Source of the DNA: JANRIG01 sp033765235
GTDB lineage: Bacteria; Bacteroidota; Bacteroidia; Cytophagales; UBA9547
Length of the DNA: 64,000 bases
NCBI GenBank assembly: GCA_033765235.1
Contig: JANRIG010000036.1
Span: 1 to 64,000, forward strand
Reading direction: 5' to 3'
Both the position numbers and the translations under genes were made by a program. This document shows positions 8,090 through 17,190 of the stretch, in pieces. The stretch's first letter is position 1. Every line of letters begins with the position of its first letter. The notes under the pieces were generated by a model, which searched no databases, was not told where the DNA came from, and saw only the letters and a program-made list of their open reading frames with translations.

Positions 8090-9646
8090 ATGAAAAAAAC
8101 GTTTACTAAACTCGCTATCATTGTCACCATGTTTTTTTTGGCAGGGCAAGCATTCGCACAAAAATTCTTAGGTGTAGGAATTGACAAACCAAACCCTCGG
8201 GCTGTTATACATCTCAATGTAGAAGACCCTACTAATTATCCTCAAGGGTTTATGCCTCCAAGGCTTACCACTGCTCAAAGAAATAATACAGGCTTTACTA
8301 CTGTACTCACTGCAAACTCTACTCTTACAGGTATGACAGTGTATGATACAGATTTAAATGCCTTCTTTGTGTGGACAGGTGCAGCTTGGGTACAGCTTGC
8401 TACAGCATCAGGTCCAGTTAATTTGACAGCATTGGGTATTGGAGGTGCCTTAGTTTCAACATCAGGTTTAAGTTTTACCGTAGATGGAACTAACATGGTC
8501 AAAGTAAACCAATTAGTTACTGTAAGAGATGTTTCAGGTGATTACACCAACGGCTTCACTGTAGTAGGGCTTAACGGATACAACATAACTGGTAATCCTT
8601 CAGCTTCTACCCCCATATTAAGTTTTGATGGCACAGCTTTTCAATACGTAGCAGCCCCTGCAAATCATTACACTACCATTGTAGGAGTAAATAATATTAC
8701 AATTTTGGGCGATGATCTTACAGGCTTCACAGTAAGTGGTCCCAATCTTGCCACCCAGCCTACCACTGTGCTCGGAATTGGAGTCACCGTATTAGGCTCA
8801 GGTACATTAGACCAAACTATTATAGGTCAAAACTTGGTAGCAGGCACTAATGTAACCATCACAGGCAATACCATCAATGCCAATCCATTAGCAAGCATAG
8901 TGGGAGTGAACAACATCACCATCATGGGCGATGGCATGACAGGCTTTACCGTAAGCGGTCCTAATCTTGCCACCCAACCTACTACCGTGTTAGGCTTAGG
9001 AGTTACTGTGTTAGGCTCAGGCACATTAGACCAAACTATTATAGGACAAAATTTGGTAGCAGGTACTAATGTCACTATTACGGGTAATACCATAGATGTA
9101 GCTGCACCTACACCTGTTACCAGCATAGTAGGTCTTAACAACATCACCATCATGGGCGATGGCATGACAGGCTTTACCGTAAGTGGTCCGACTTTCTCAC
9201 CAAATTCTGTAATAGGAGTTGCGGGTTTGCAATCCAATACTATAGGCAATGGTACTTCTATCAGTGGTGTAGGCTTGGTAGTGTTGCAGCAAAGTTTTAC
9301 CAACGTCATAGGTTCGGCTTCTACTGTAGCTTTGGGTACAGGCTCGCCACTCATCAAAGCACCTGTGAAAATACCTGTAGGGGTTAACAAAATTAGAGTT
9401 ACACTCAATGCATACATATCAGATGGGTTGGGCACAGGCTCATTCAGAGTACAAATAGGTACGGCATTCTTAGATGAATTTGCAGTGACCAATACCTCTG
9501 TGGACAACATGCTTACCTTTGCTACAGATATAGACGTATCTTCACTTACCCTCACTTCGCCTCAGCTTGTAAGGGTGTATACACAGGTAAACGGTGGCGA
9601 ACCCGCCGCTTACATTGGAGGCATCACATTGACAGTGAGCGAATAA
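8090..9646 (+). CDS. secreted repetitive surface protein B
   Basis: This 518-aa protein has a clear signal peptide (cleavage after GQAFA). Residues about 25-105 hold a domain starting GVGIDKPNPRAVIHL and ending FVWTGAAWVQL, also found at the start of protein C. The centre consists of two and a half tandem repeats of 73-76 residues built from NNITIMGDGMTGFTVSGP and TNVTITGNT. The C-terminal 105 residues (from KIPVGVNKIRVTL to the final LTVSE) match the C-terminal domains of proteins A and C. It lies 58 bases after A and 40 bases before C, so the three are probably cotranscribed. Function is inferred as structural or adhesive. Confidence 0.75.
   Translation: MKKTFTKLAIIVTMFFLAGQAFAQKFLGVGIDKPNPRAVIHLNVEDPTNYPQGFMPPRLTTAQRNNTGFTTVLTANSTLTGMTVYDTDLNAFFVWTGAAWVQLATASGPVNLTALGIGGALVSTSGLSFTVDGTNMVKVNQLVTVRDVSGDYTNGFTVVGLNGYNITGNPSASTPILSFDGTAFQYVAAPANHYTTIVGVNNITILGDDLTGFTVSGPNLATQPTTVLGIGVTVLGSGTLDQTIIGQNLVAGTNVTITGNTINANPLASIVGVNNITIMGDGMTGFTVSGPNLATQPTTVLGLGVTVLGSGTLDQTIIGQNLVAGTNVTITGNTIDVAAPTPVTSIVGLNNITIMGDGMTGFTVSGPTFSPNSVIGVAGLQSNTIGNGTSISGVGLVVLQQSFTNVIGSASTVALGTGSPLIKAPVKIPVGVNKIRVTLNAYISDGLGTGSFRVQIGTAFLDEFAVTNTSVDNMLTFATDIDVSSLTLTSPQLVRVYTQVNGGEPAAYIGGITLTVSE
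8678..9190 (+). repeat. tandem coding repeats in surface protein B
   Basis: Repeat units begin at 8678, 8897 and 9125, giving periods of 219 and 228 bases; the third is cut short near 9190. Units two and three are almost identical in DNA over the ATCACCATCATGGGCGATGG segment, while unit one has several silent differences. This pattern indicates recent duplication or gene conversion of the second and third units. Confidence 0.85.
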
Positions 9647-9686
9647 CCTACAAATTGATATTAATTAAAATAATAATATAACCCAC

Positions 9687-12600
9687 ATGAAAAAATATCT
9701 CCTCAGTTTTCAATATTTGAGAAAGGGGATATTTTTTCTCATTTTGGGAGTATTATCTACACGCATTTACGCCCAAAAATCAGTAGGTATAGGCATAGAT
9801 AAGCCCAATCCAAATGCAGTTTTACATCTAAATATTGAAAACAATTCTCTTCCGCAAGGCTTTATGCTTCCTCAGGTTGACCCTGTGCAAAGAAGTACAT
9901 TAGGAGCGGCTCTTGGCTCTGTCAACTCCTTAGCCGGGATGATGGTGTATGATAAATCAGACAATATCATATATGTATGGACTGTTGGTGGCTGGGCAGC
10001 TGTAGGTAGTGGCACATCTACTCAAACCACTATCACTGGCATCAATGGAGTAACCGTTACAGGAGCTTTCCCCAATTTTACCATAGGTGTTACCAACACC
10101 AATGCTGGGATTAATATGCATGCGTTTAGAGCAAAGCAAATTACCCCTCAAAATATTGCAGGAGGCTCAGCGGTGCTCTTACAAATGGATAACGTAGATT
10201 TTAATACTGAAGGTGATTTCAATACAGCCACTTATCGGTACACGCCTACTGAGTCAGGGTTCTATTGGATTGGTGGACAAGTGCGTATAGGAGGTGGCGG
10301 TGAGTCTGCACTCAATGCCAGTGTTTTCAAAAACGGAGTTCAGGAACTGTCAGGCAATATCAATGCCATAGGTCAAAGAGCTGTAGTAGGAGGGGTGGTA
10401 TTTGCCAACGGCAGCACAGACTATTTTGACTTGAGAATATATCATGCAGGCACTACCCAAAGCATAGATATTAATGAAACTTACTTTTATGGCTTCAAAA
10501 TAAATGGCTCAGCCTCCTCTGTTATCACTACCACTTCTTTGGTTGCCAATCCTACCTCTATTTCAGGTGCGGGTGGTATTTCCATCAATAAAGTAGGAGA
10601 TTCATTTACAGTTGATGGAGCAAACGTTTCACCTTGGACAGTTACTGGTGCAAATTCCATACAATATGGTGGAGCATCTTTTTTTAAAGGCAGCGATCCT
10701 TCAGTAACCATTGGCAATAATGTGCCTCCGGTAAACCAAAAACAACTTAATCTTGGCTACAACAACACTGGAGAGTATGCATATATTGAATCAATTTATC
10801 AGGGAAACTATTTTACCAATATCATCATTGGCGAAGCACTTGCAACCAAAATAGGCATTGGTACCACAACCCCTAACGAAAAATTCACGGTTAATGGCAA
10901 CTCGAGCACTTCTGGCATTGGTTATTTTGGGTCTATTCAAGGCAATGACTTAGCTGGTCTTTCAGGTAGTATTGTTACTGTAGATGGAGCAGGCAGATTA
11001 GGAAGGGGCACATTACCCACATTCACCAATCAATGGCAAGACGTAACATCTAACTTTATCAACACCCCAAGCATAGTAGGTGTAAACACCACAGCTAACC
11101 CATATGGCGACCAGTTTCTTGTAACAGGCAATGCAAAGGTTATAGGAGCTTTTGAAGTAGGCGATAATGCTCCTGGCAATGTGAATAAACAATTTGTAAT
11201 GAGTTATAACTATGGTGTAAACGCAGGCCAAATGGTAGCCTATGAGCAAGGAGTAGGTCCAAAACCTATATTATTACAACCTGATGCAGACCCCAATGCA
11301 AGTGTGGGTATAGGTATTACTACAGCACCCACAGCGCGCTTAGATGTAAACGGAACCATACGTTTTAGAACTTACAACACAGCAGGTTCAATTCTTACCG
11401 TAGATGGCAGTGGAAATTTGGGCTTGGGTACATTGAATATTATATCGAGTCAATGGGTCACAAGTAGTTCAGATATTTATTATAGTTCAGGAAATGTTGG
11501 AATTGGATCTACAAATACAAATTCAAGACTTCATATAAAGCAATCGAGTCAGGTAAACGACGTGCTTACTGATGTTGGTTCCGGTTATTATGGAGCTGGT
11601 GTAACTTTTGAAAATAACGGAACTACAGATAAATTCTACATGGGTTATGGTTTTGGTGGAATATTTAGAATAGGCAAGGGCACAGCTGCTAATGTATTTA
11701 TTCCTATTATGACTATCGATGACAGCAATGTGTCAATAATAGGTACATTGACTTCTAATAATCTAAAAATAGCTAATCTAAGCAATGGCATTTTATCTGT
11801 AGATGGTTTGGGCAACGTAATAACCACCTCAATTTCAAATAGTAGCCAATGGATAACCTCTTCTCCTGAAAAAATTTACACCAATAGCTTTGTAGGTATA
11901 GGTACCAGTAACCCGGCCTATGCGCTTTCAGTATTTTCCAACAATAACGGTGGCGTATCTATCAATACCATAGATGCGGGTGCAGGTAATGCGGTTCTGT
12001 ATTTCAATTCAACCATTTCCGGACCATCACAAATCAATAGTGGAGTCATTTCTCTGAAAAACGCTCCGGGCGACAGAGCTTTGCAGTTTTATAACAGCAC
12101 GCAGGGTATACCTTCCAATGAACGGATTTTTAACTTCTTAAATAACGCTACTGCTTCTATAATATCTATTTTAAACAATGGCAATATGGGTATCGGTGGA
12201 GTGCTCCCCAATGAAAAACTTACCGTGCAAGGTAATATATCGTCTACCGGCATTGGCTACTTTGGTGCACTCATTAGCAATAACATGGCAGGAGCTCCGG
12301 TGGGTAGCATAGTTACAGTGGATGGTGCAGGACAATTAGGGTATGGTACTTTGAATGTCACTTCAAGCCAATGGATTACATCCTCTCCTGAGAAAATATA
12401 TACCAACAGTTTTGTAGGCATAGGAATAAGTAACCCCATACGACCATTGCACATATCAGGGATAGATAATCTTGCTCAAATAATAGTGAATGAGTCAGTA
12501 GGGCCTAACAATTTGGTAATCAGTGCAAATTTTGTAAATGGGCTTTATTATCCATACATAGGAAATACCTTAAACAGACCTTTTGGATTGGTAGTAAACA

Positions 12601-15600
12601 ATACGCACAGGTTGTTTGTAACCACTACAGGGAGTGTAGGTATTGGTGATAGTTTTTTTAACCCATCCGAAAAATTAGATGTGGCAGGAAGTATAGGCTT
12701 ATCGGGAAATTTGGAATTCAAAGGCGCAGGTACCCGAAGCATCAAAGGAAACAGAAGTGCAACGGAGCAGTTTGTGATAGAACAAAACGCTGCTGACCAA
12801 ATGTACATTGCACTCAGAGGCAGAAGTGAGGTAGTTCCGGGGCAAATTCGTTTCTCATCAAACAGCAGCAATGCCGACCCAGCTGCAGGCTTGTACCTTT
12901 TCTCAATGTACAATGGCTCAGGACATGAAAATTTTATGAATATCAATAAAACAGGTAATGTATTCATAGGCACTGATGCCGAAACAGAAAGAGGTAACGA
13001 AAAACTCACTGTAAAGGGCAACTCATCTATCACAGGCATTGGCTACTTTGGTACTTTGATAGGTAATAATTTATCAGGTGTAGCAGGTAGTATTGTTACC
13101 GTAGATGGAGCAGGCAAATTAGGAATAGGTACTATAAATGTCACTTCAAGCCAATGGATTACAACTACCAATGGTATATACATAGCATCTTCTGTGGGTA
13201 TCAATGGCATAGAGCCTACTCCAACCACCGCCCTCAATATAAAATCTACAGGCAACAGCTCAAAACCCATTCGTGTAGAAAACTCAGGTGGTACGTTTCC
13301 CTTATTTGAAATTGACCAAGGTTCGGGAGGAAATTCCAATTTAATGCTTTATAACAACGCAGGGGTGTTAGTAAGCCAAATAAGTGCTACCAATCCTACC
13401 TATTTTAACGGAGGTAATAATGTGGGTATAGGAACTACTACACCCAATCAAAAATTGTTTGTAGAAGGAAATATCTCAGCCACCGGCTTCGGATATTTTA
13501 CTTCGATACAAGGCAACGATTTGGCAGGTGCAGCAGGCAGCATAGTTACCGTAGATGGAGTAGGGAAGTTAGGAATAGGTTCTATGCCTACTTTTTCAAA
13601 CCAATGGCAAAATATTAGTTCAAATATGATATTGACTAATAGTTTTGTAGGAGTAGGTGGAGTTAGTAATTCATCTTCCTTCACAGTTTCTACTACAGGA
13701 AATGCCATTAATGCAGGTTCTTTTACAATTGAAAATACATCTAGTTTTGCTACTTCATTAAGTGCTGCTACAAAAGGACAAGGCAGTGCACTTTCAGGAT
13801 TTATCCAGAATACTTCTAATCCATCTTCAGCAGTAGTAGGGGTAACAGATGGAGTTGGTTCAGCTGGTTTTTTCGATATTACAAATGCATCAAGTAACGC
13901 TTCTGCACTAAAAGTAAATACCAATGGGGTAGGAAAAGCAGCAGAATTCATCGGTTCAGGAGGAGTGTACATTTCTAGTAGTCTCTCTATTGCAGGGTTA
14001 AATGGTGCCTCAGGCAGTATTGTTACCGTAGATGGCGCAGGAAAGTTGGGCTTGGGCACAATCGCATCCAACAACTGGGTAAATTCTGGGGCTAATTCTA
14101 CCCATACAACGGGTGGCAACGTAGGTATAAACATCTCCAACACTACTGGTGCGAGATTTCATGTTGGGGGTAACAATGCAAGTACTTCTACCTCAGGGGC
14201 TGAAGAAGTTGCTCGAATTGGATCTAATGACAACACTGCATTAAGATTAGGAATTTGGATGCAAACCAATGCAATTCCCAACAACCAATATATGGCTTTA
14301 AATGCCATAAGTTCGGGCAATAGAAGCCTGTTATTGCAATCTACAGGTGGAAATGTGGGTATTGGCACAATTCTCCCCAACGAAAAATTATTTGTTCAAG
14401 GTAATATTTCAGCAACAGGTATAGGCTACTTTGGCACACTCATAGGTAACAACATGGCAGGTGCACCTGTAGGCAGTGTAGTTACCGTAGATGGTGCAGG
14501 ACAATTAGGGTATGGTACTTTGAATGTCACTTCAAGCCAATGGATTACAACTACTCCTGAGAAAATTTATACTAACAGTTTTGTAGGTATAGGTATAAAT
14601 AATCCAATTTCACCTTTGCACATATTTGGAGGGATGCCTATCATTCAAAGAAATTCAGATGCAGCAGGGTTTAATGCAGAAATAGAGTTTAGTGATTTTG
14701 TAAACAGCAATACCAATCGTTGGAGATTTGGATTGAGACCTTCAGACCAAGACAATTTATTAAATATTGCCAATTGGGATGGAGGAAATTACAATTACAG
14801 AATGTTTATACATCCTACTACAGGTAATGTTGGTATTGGTTCATTTACATCTGTTCCACCACTTCCTACAGAAAAACTTACCGTGTTTGGCAATAGCTCT
14901 ATCACGGGCATTGGCTACTTTGGTACTATTGTTGGCAATAACATGGCAGGTGCACCTGTAGGAAGTATCGTTACCGTAGATGGAGCAGGCAAATTAGGGT
15001 ATGGCAATCTTAATATTACATCAAGCCAATGGACCAATAATGGTGCAGATATTTTCTACAATACAGGCAATGTAGGCATTGGTACTTCCACTCCGGCGTC
15101 TCCACTTTCTATTTTTAGCCAGTCAAATACCAATCCTGTATCGTCATTTCTATTCCAAGGTGCTAATGGTGCTGGAAATGCTGTAGCAGGCAGGTTTGTG
15201 GTATCGGCCACAGGTACAGCAGGCACCTCACAATTTTCTGCCCTTAACACTCGCCTTGAAGGCGACCATAACAATGGTTCGGCATCCAGCTACATGCGTG
15301 GCTTGCGCGTAGAATCTTCTACTTCCGGTACTATACGCATAAGAGGATTAGATGTAGATATTCAAGGCACTGGTACAGGCAACAAAACAGGGGCTTACAT
15401 AAATGTAATTGGCACTGGAGCAGCTATTAATACCGGTTTAGATGTAAACGTATCAGGCGCTACTACCAACTATGCAGCACTATTCAATGGAGGCAATGTA
15501 GGTATAGGTACTACAGCCCCCGAAGCCGAACTGCATGTGGTGGGAGGTGCCAAGGCTACTTCAATATCTATTACAGGCTTGGCCGGAAACGGCACCCAAT

Positions 15601-16127
15601 CACTGGGTATAAACAATAGCGGACAAATCATTACACTTCCGGGCACAGCTAACAGTTGGGTGGTCACCACAGGCGGCATCACCTATAACACTGATAAAAT
15701 TTCCGTAGGTGTGGGCACAGTAGCAGGTGCAGCCAAGTTCAAAGTAGACGGCGATGGCAGCATGGGAGGCATGGTACTGGTATCGCAAGGGCTGCCCAAC
15801 CCCATTAGCACCATGAACAATGCAGCTTATGAAATATTATTGTCTGTACCAGTGTTCATACCTGTAGGTACTAATAGGCTGCGTGCCAACTATATAGCCC
15901 ACCATAGCAATGCCACCGCAGGCACTTTACGATTAAGATTTGATGGTACACAAATAGGAGGTACAGTATCTACCATAGGTACTACCCCTGCCAAACTCGG
16001 CGGAATATCAGGAATAGATGTGGCCTCATTGGCAGGCACTTGGGTAATGGTGCAGGTAGAGGGGCAGTCGGGTGCGGCTGCAGAGCAGGTGATACTCAGT
16101 GGCTTTTCGGTAGTGGTGCAAGATTAA
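9687..16127 (+). CDS. giant secreted surface protein C with tail-fibre-like modules
   Basis: This 2146-aa protein has a signal sequence ending STRIYAQ. Residues about 30-110 repeat the N-terminal domain of protein B. Residues about 145-272 resemble a C1q/TNF-type jelly roll (AFRAKQITPQN, NVDFNTEGDFNTATYRYTP, YFYGFKI). Residues about 390-1970 contain many units combining a VGIGTTTPNEKL motif, a GNSSxTGIGYFG segment and, nine times, a SIVTVDGAGxLG segment. The C-terminus (from about residue 2035) shares a KVDGDGSMGGMVLVSQ lead-in and beta-rich domain with protein A. No peptidase S74 chaperone domain and no recognisable type IX sorting domain are visible. It is likely to be a long surface fibre; the ligand is unknown. 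Confidence 0.75.
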   Translation: MKKYLLSFQYLRKGIFFLILGVLSTRIYAQKSVGIGIDKPNPNAVLHLNIENNSLPQGFMLPQVDPVQRSTLGAALGSVNSLAGMMVYDKSDNIIYVWTVGGWAAVGSGTSTQTTITGINGVTVTGAFPNFTIGVTNTNAGINMHAFRAKQITPQNIAGGSAVLLQMDNVDFNTEGDFNTATYRYTPTESGFYWIGGQVRIGGGGESALNASVFKNGVQELSGNINAIGQRAVVGGVVFANGSTDYFDLRIYHAGTTQSIDINETYFYGFKINGSASSVITTTSLVANPTSISGAGGISINKVGDSFTVDGANVSPWTVTGANSIQYGGASFFKGSDPSVTIGNNVPPVNQKQLNLGYNNTGEYAYIESIYQGNYFTNIIIGEALATKIGIGTTTPNEKFTVNGNSSTSGIGYFGSIQGNDLAGLSGSIVTVDGAGRLGRGTLPTFTNQWQDVTSNFINTPSIVGVNTTANPYGDQFLVTGNAKVIGAFEVGDNAPGNVNKQFVMSYNYGVNAGQMVAYEQGVGPKPILLQPDADPNASVGIGITTAPTARLDVNGTIRFRTYNTAGSILTVDGSGNLGLGTLNIISSQWVTSSSDIYYSSGNVGIGSTNTNSRLHIKQSSQVNDVLTDVGSGYYGAGVTFENNGTTDKFYMGYGFGGIFRIGKGTAANVFIPIMTIDDSNVSIIGTLTSNNLKIANLSNGILSVDGLGNVITTSISNSSQWITSSPEKIYTNSFVGIGTSNPAYALSVFSNNNGGVSINTIDAGAGNAVLYFNSTISGPSQINSGVISLKNAPGDRALQFYNSTQGIPSNERIFNFLNNATASIISILNNGNMGIGGVLPNEKLTVQGNISSTGIGYFGALISNNMAGAPVGSIVTVDGAGQLGYGTLNVTSSQWITSSPEKIYTNSFVGIGISNPIRPLHISGIDNLAQIIVNESVGPNNLVISANFVNGLYYPYIGNTLNRPFGLVVNNTHRLFVTTTGSVGIGDSFFNPSEKLDVAGSIGLSGNLEFKGAGTRSIKGNRSATEQFVIEQNAADQMYIALRGRSEVVPGQIRFSSNSSNADPAAGLYLFSMYNGSGHENFMNINKTGNVFIGTDAETERGNEKLTVKGNSSITGIGYFGTLIGNNLSGVAGSIVTVDGAGKLGIGTINVTSSQWITTTNGIYIASSVGINGIEPTPTTALNIKSTGNSSKPIRVENSGGTFPLFEIDQGSGGNSNLMLYNNAGVLVSQISATNPTYFNGGNNVGIGTTTPNQKLFVEGNISATGFGYFTSIQGNDLAGAAGSIVTVDGVGKLGIGSMPTFSNQWQNISSNMILTNSFVGVGGVSNSSSFTVSTTGNAINAGSFTIENTSSFATSLSAATKGQGSALSGFIQNTSNPSSAVVGVTDGVGSAGFFDITNASSNASALKVNTNGVGKAAEFIGSGGVYISSSLSIAGLNGASGSIVTVDGAGKLGLGTIASNNWVNSGANSTHTTGGNVGINISNTTGARFHVGGNNASTSTSGAEEVARIGSNDNTALRLGIWMQTNAIPNNQYMALNAISSGNRSLLLQSTGGNVGIGTILPNEKLFVQGNISATGIGYFGTLIGNNMAGAPVGSVVTVDGAGQLGYGTLNVTSSQWITTTPEKIYTNSFVGIGINNPISPLHIFGGMPIIQRNSDAAGFNAEIEFSDFVNSNTNRWRFGLRPSDQDNLLNIANWDGGNYNYRMFIHPTTGNVGIGSFTSVPPLPTEKLTVFGNSSITGIGYFGTIVGNNMAGAPVGSIVTVDGAGKLGYGNLNITSSQWTNNGADIFYNTGNVGIGTSTPASPLSIFSQSNTNPVSSFLFQGANGAGNAVAGRFVVSATGTAGTSQFSALNTRLEGDHNNGSASSYMRGLRVESSTSGTIRIRGLDVDIQGTGTGNKTGAYINVIGTGAAINTGLDVNVSGATTNYAALFNGGNVGIGTTAPEAELHVVGGAKATSISITGLAGNGTQSLGINNSGQIITLPGTANSWVVTTGGITYNTDKISVGVGTVAGAAKFKVDGDGSMGGMVLVSQGLPNPISTMNNAAYEILLSVPVFIPVGTNRLRANYIAHHSNATAGTLRLRFDGTQIGGTVSTIGTTPAKLGGISGIDVASLAGTWVMVQVEGQSGAAAEQVILSGFSVVVQD
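10850..15100 (+). repeat. array of diverged coding modules in surface protein C
   Basis: Nine copies of a TVDGxGxLG coding segment occur near 10970, 11389, 11790, 12307, 13091, 13541, 14018, 14478 and 14967, each preceded by a GIGYFG-like segment and followed by an SSQWITS-like segment in most cases. Spacing is irregular (about 400 to 780 bases) because different inserts lie between. Stretches of DNA are identical between distant copies: 60 bases at 12321-12380 recur at 14490-14549. The array is a likely substrate for recombination. Confidence 0.85.
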
Positions 16128-16300
16128 TATATTAATTGAAAATTTAATTACTGAGTTTATCATATTAAAATTGCCAAAATATTATATAATTCGGCAAAAG
16201 TAGACTTTTTCATACTCAGGTTAACAATAATAATAGCTAAGATAAACGACATTGATATCAGTATATTAAATTATTTTTTTTATAGAAATAAATAAAATCA

Positions 16301-16308
16301 TATTTTTG
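16301..16308 (+). promoter_or_regulatory. -7 promoter box for DUF1573-yajC-coaE operon
   Basis: TATTTTTG matches the TAnnTTTG consensus exactly and ends 21 bases before the ATG at 16330. The upstream 16128-16300 stretch contains no gene; a weak TTGCC/GGCAA stem at about 16180-16196 is not followed by a T-run. Confidence 0.55.
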
Positions 16309-16329
16309 CAATTGCATTACCCTGATGAA

Positions 16330-16788
16330 ATGAAATATATATTTTTGCTATCGCTAATAACTATGCTGCAGTTAGTCTCATGCTCCCAAAAAGATGAGAT
16401 AAAAGATACTTCACCACTACAAGCTTCAGACTCTGTGGCTGTAGTAAAGACCGAAAGCACTACCACCATGTCATTCGAAGCCTATACCTACGACTTTGGC
16501 AAAGTAAAACAAGGTGAAATAGTAAAAAAAACATTTATATTTAAAAACACGGGTAGCAATCCATTGGTAATATCCAACGCAAGTGCATCGTGTGGGTGCA
16601 CAGTGCCCAACTGGCCAAAGCAACCTATAGCTCCCGGAGCAAATGGAAATATAGACGTACAGTTTAACAGCACAGGCAAATCAGGCGCGCAAAATAAGAC
16701 TGTAATCATCACTGCCAATACAGTGCCCAATACTACTACGCTCATCCTCAAAGGGGTGGTAGAGAGCCCGGTAGGAGGTAAGATTTAA
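16330..16788 (+). CDS. DUF1573 lipoprotein
   Basis: This protein of about 152 aa has a lipoprotein signal peptide with lipobox LVSC (Cys near residue 19 counted from ATG 16330), so it should be anchored in the envelope. Residues about 50-150 form a DUF1573 immunoglobulin-like domain: YDFGKVKQGEIVKKTFIFKN, then the hallmark SASCGCTVP and PIAPGANGNIDVQFNS. The role of DUF1573 proteins is unknown, though they often sit near translocation and CoA genes in Bacteroidota, as here with yajC and coaE. A TTG in frame at 16306 lies in the promoter box and is not used as start. Confidence 0.9.
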   Translation: MKYIFLLSLITMLQLVSCSQKDEIKDTSPLQASDSVAVVKTESTTTMSFEAYTYDFGKVKQGEIVKKTFIFKNTGSNPLVISNASASCGCTVPNWPKQPIAPGANGNIDVQFNSTGKSGAQNKTVIITANTVPNTTTLILKGVVESPVGGKI

Positions 16789-16800
16789 GATTTAAGATAA

Positions 16801-16828
16801 AATTAACAATTAACAATTAACAATTAAC
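16801..16828 (+). repeat. four perfect 7-bp tandem repeats upstream of yajC
   Basis: AATTAAC is repeated four times without error, ending ten bases before the yajC ATG. It is preceded by two overlapping copies of AAGATTTAAG at about 16780-16797. Slippage here would change the spacing in the DUF1573-yajC intergenic region but not any reading frame. Confidence 0.9.
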
Positions 16829-16838
16829 CTCAATATAA

Positions 16839-17162
16839 ATGATATATCAACAAATACTGCTTCAAGCCGGTCAGGCAGGTCTTATTCCAAACCTTATTTT
16901 TATAGGAGTCATAATAGTGGTGTTTTATTTCTTTATGCTGCGTCCTCAGCAGAAAAAGCAAAAAGACCAAAAAATATTCAGAGAAAACCTGAAAAGAGGT
17001 GATAAAATAGTGACAATAGGTGGCGAACATGGTACCATTGCTGATATTACCCAAGATACTGTGGTGATAGATGTAGACCGTGGGGTGAAGATTACCTATG
17101 AAAAATCATCCATAAGTGATGATTTGTCTAAGAAGTATTATGGTGCTGTAAACAAGGCATAA
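16839..17162 (+). CDS. yajC: preprotein translocase subunit YajC
   Basis: This 107-aa single-pass inner-membrane protein associates with the SecDF-YajC accessory complex of the Sec translocon. It has a short periplasmic N-terminus, one helix (about 18-38) ending in the diagnostic FFMLRPQQKKQKD, and a cytoplasmic domain containing LKRGDKIVTIGGEHGTI. Length and motifs are typical. It lies 50 bases after the DUF1573 gene and 28 before the YbbR-like gene, matching an order common in Bacteroidota. Confidence 0.97.
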   Translation: MIYQQILLQAGQAGLIPNLIFIGVIIVVFYFFMLRPQQKKQKDQKIFRENLKRGDKIVTIGGEHGTIADITQDTVVIDVDRGVKITYEKSSISDDLSKKYYGAVNKA

Positions 17163-17190
17163 ATTCACACATGCAACCATAGTATAAGTT

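Noticed and set aside
13448..14143. Long minus-strand open frame (231 codons) opposite the giant surface gene, and similar ones at 8827-9555 and 6597-6986
   Set aside because: They are rich in Pro, Thr and Val and mirror the repeated Gly/Asn/Thr codons of the genes on the plus strand. They have no start context or domain and follow from the low stop-codon frequency of the repeats.
5407..16127. Prophage tail-fibre region
   Set aside because: The modules look like tail-fibre repeats, but the proteins have signal peptides and no capsid, portal, terminase, lysis or integrase gene is in the window.
16801..16828. CRISPR-like or regulatory operator array
   Set aside because: The unit is only 7 bases with no spacers; it is a simple tandem repeat.
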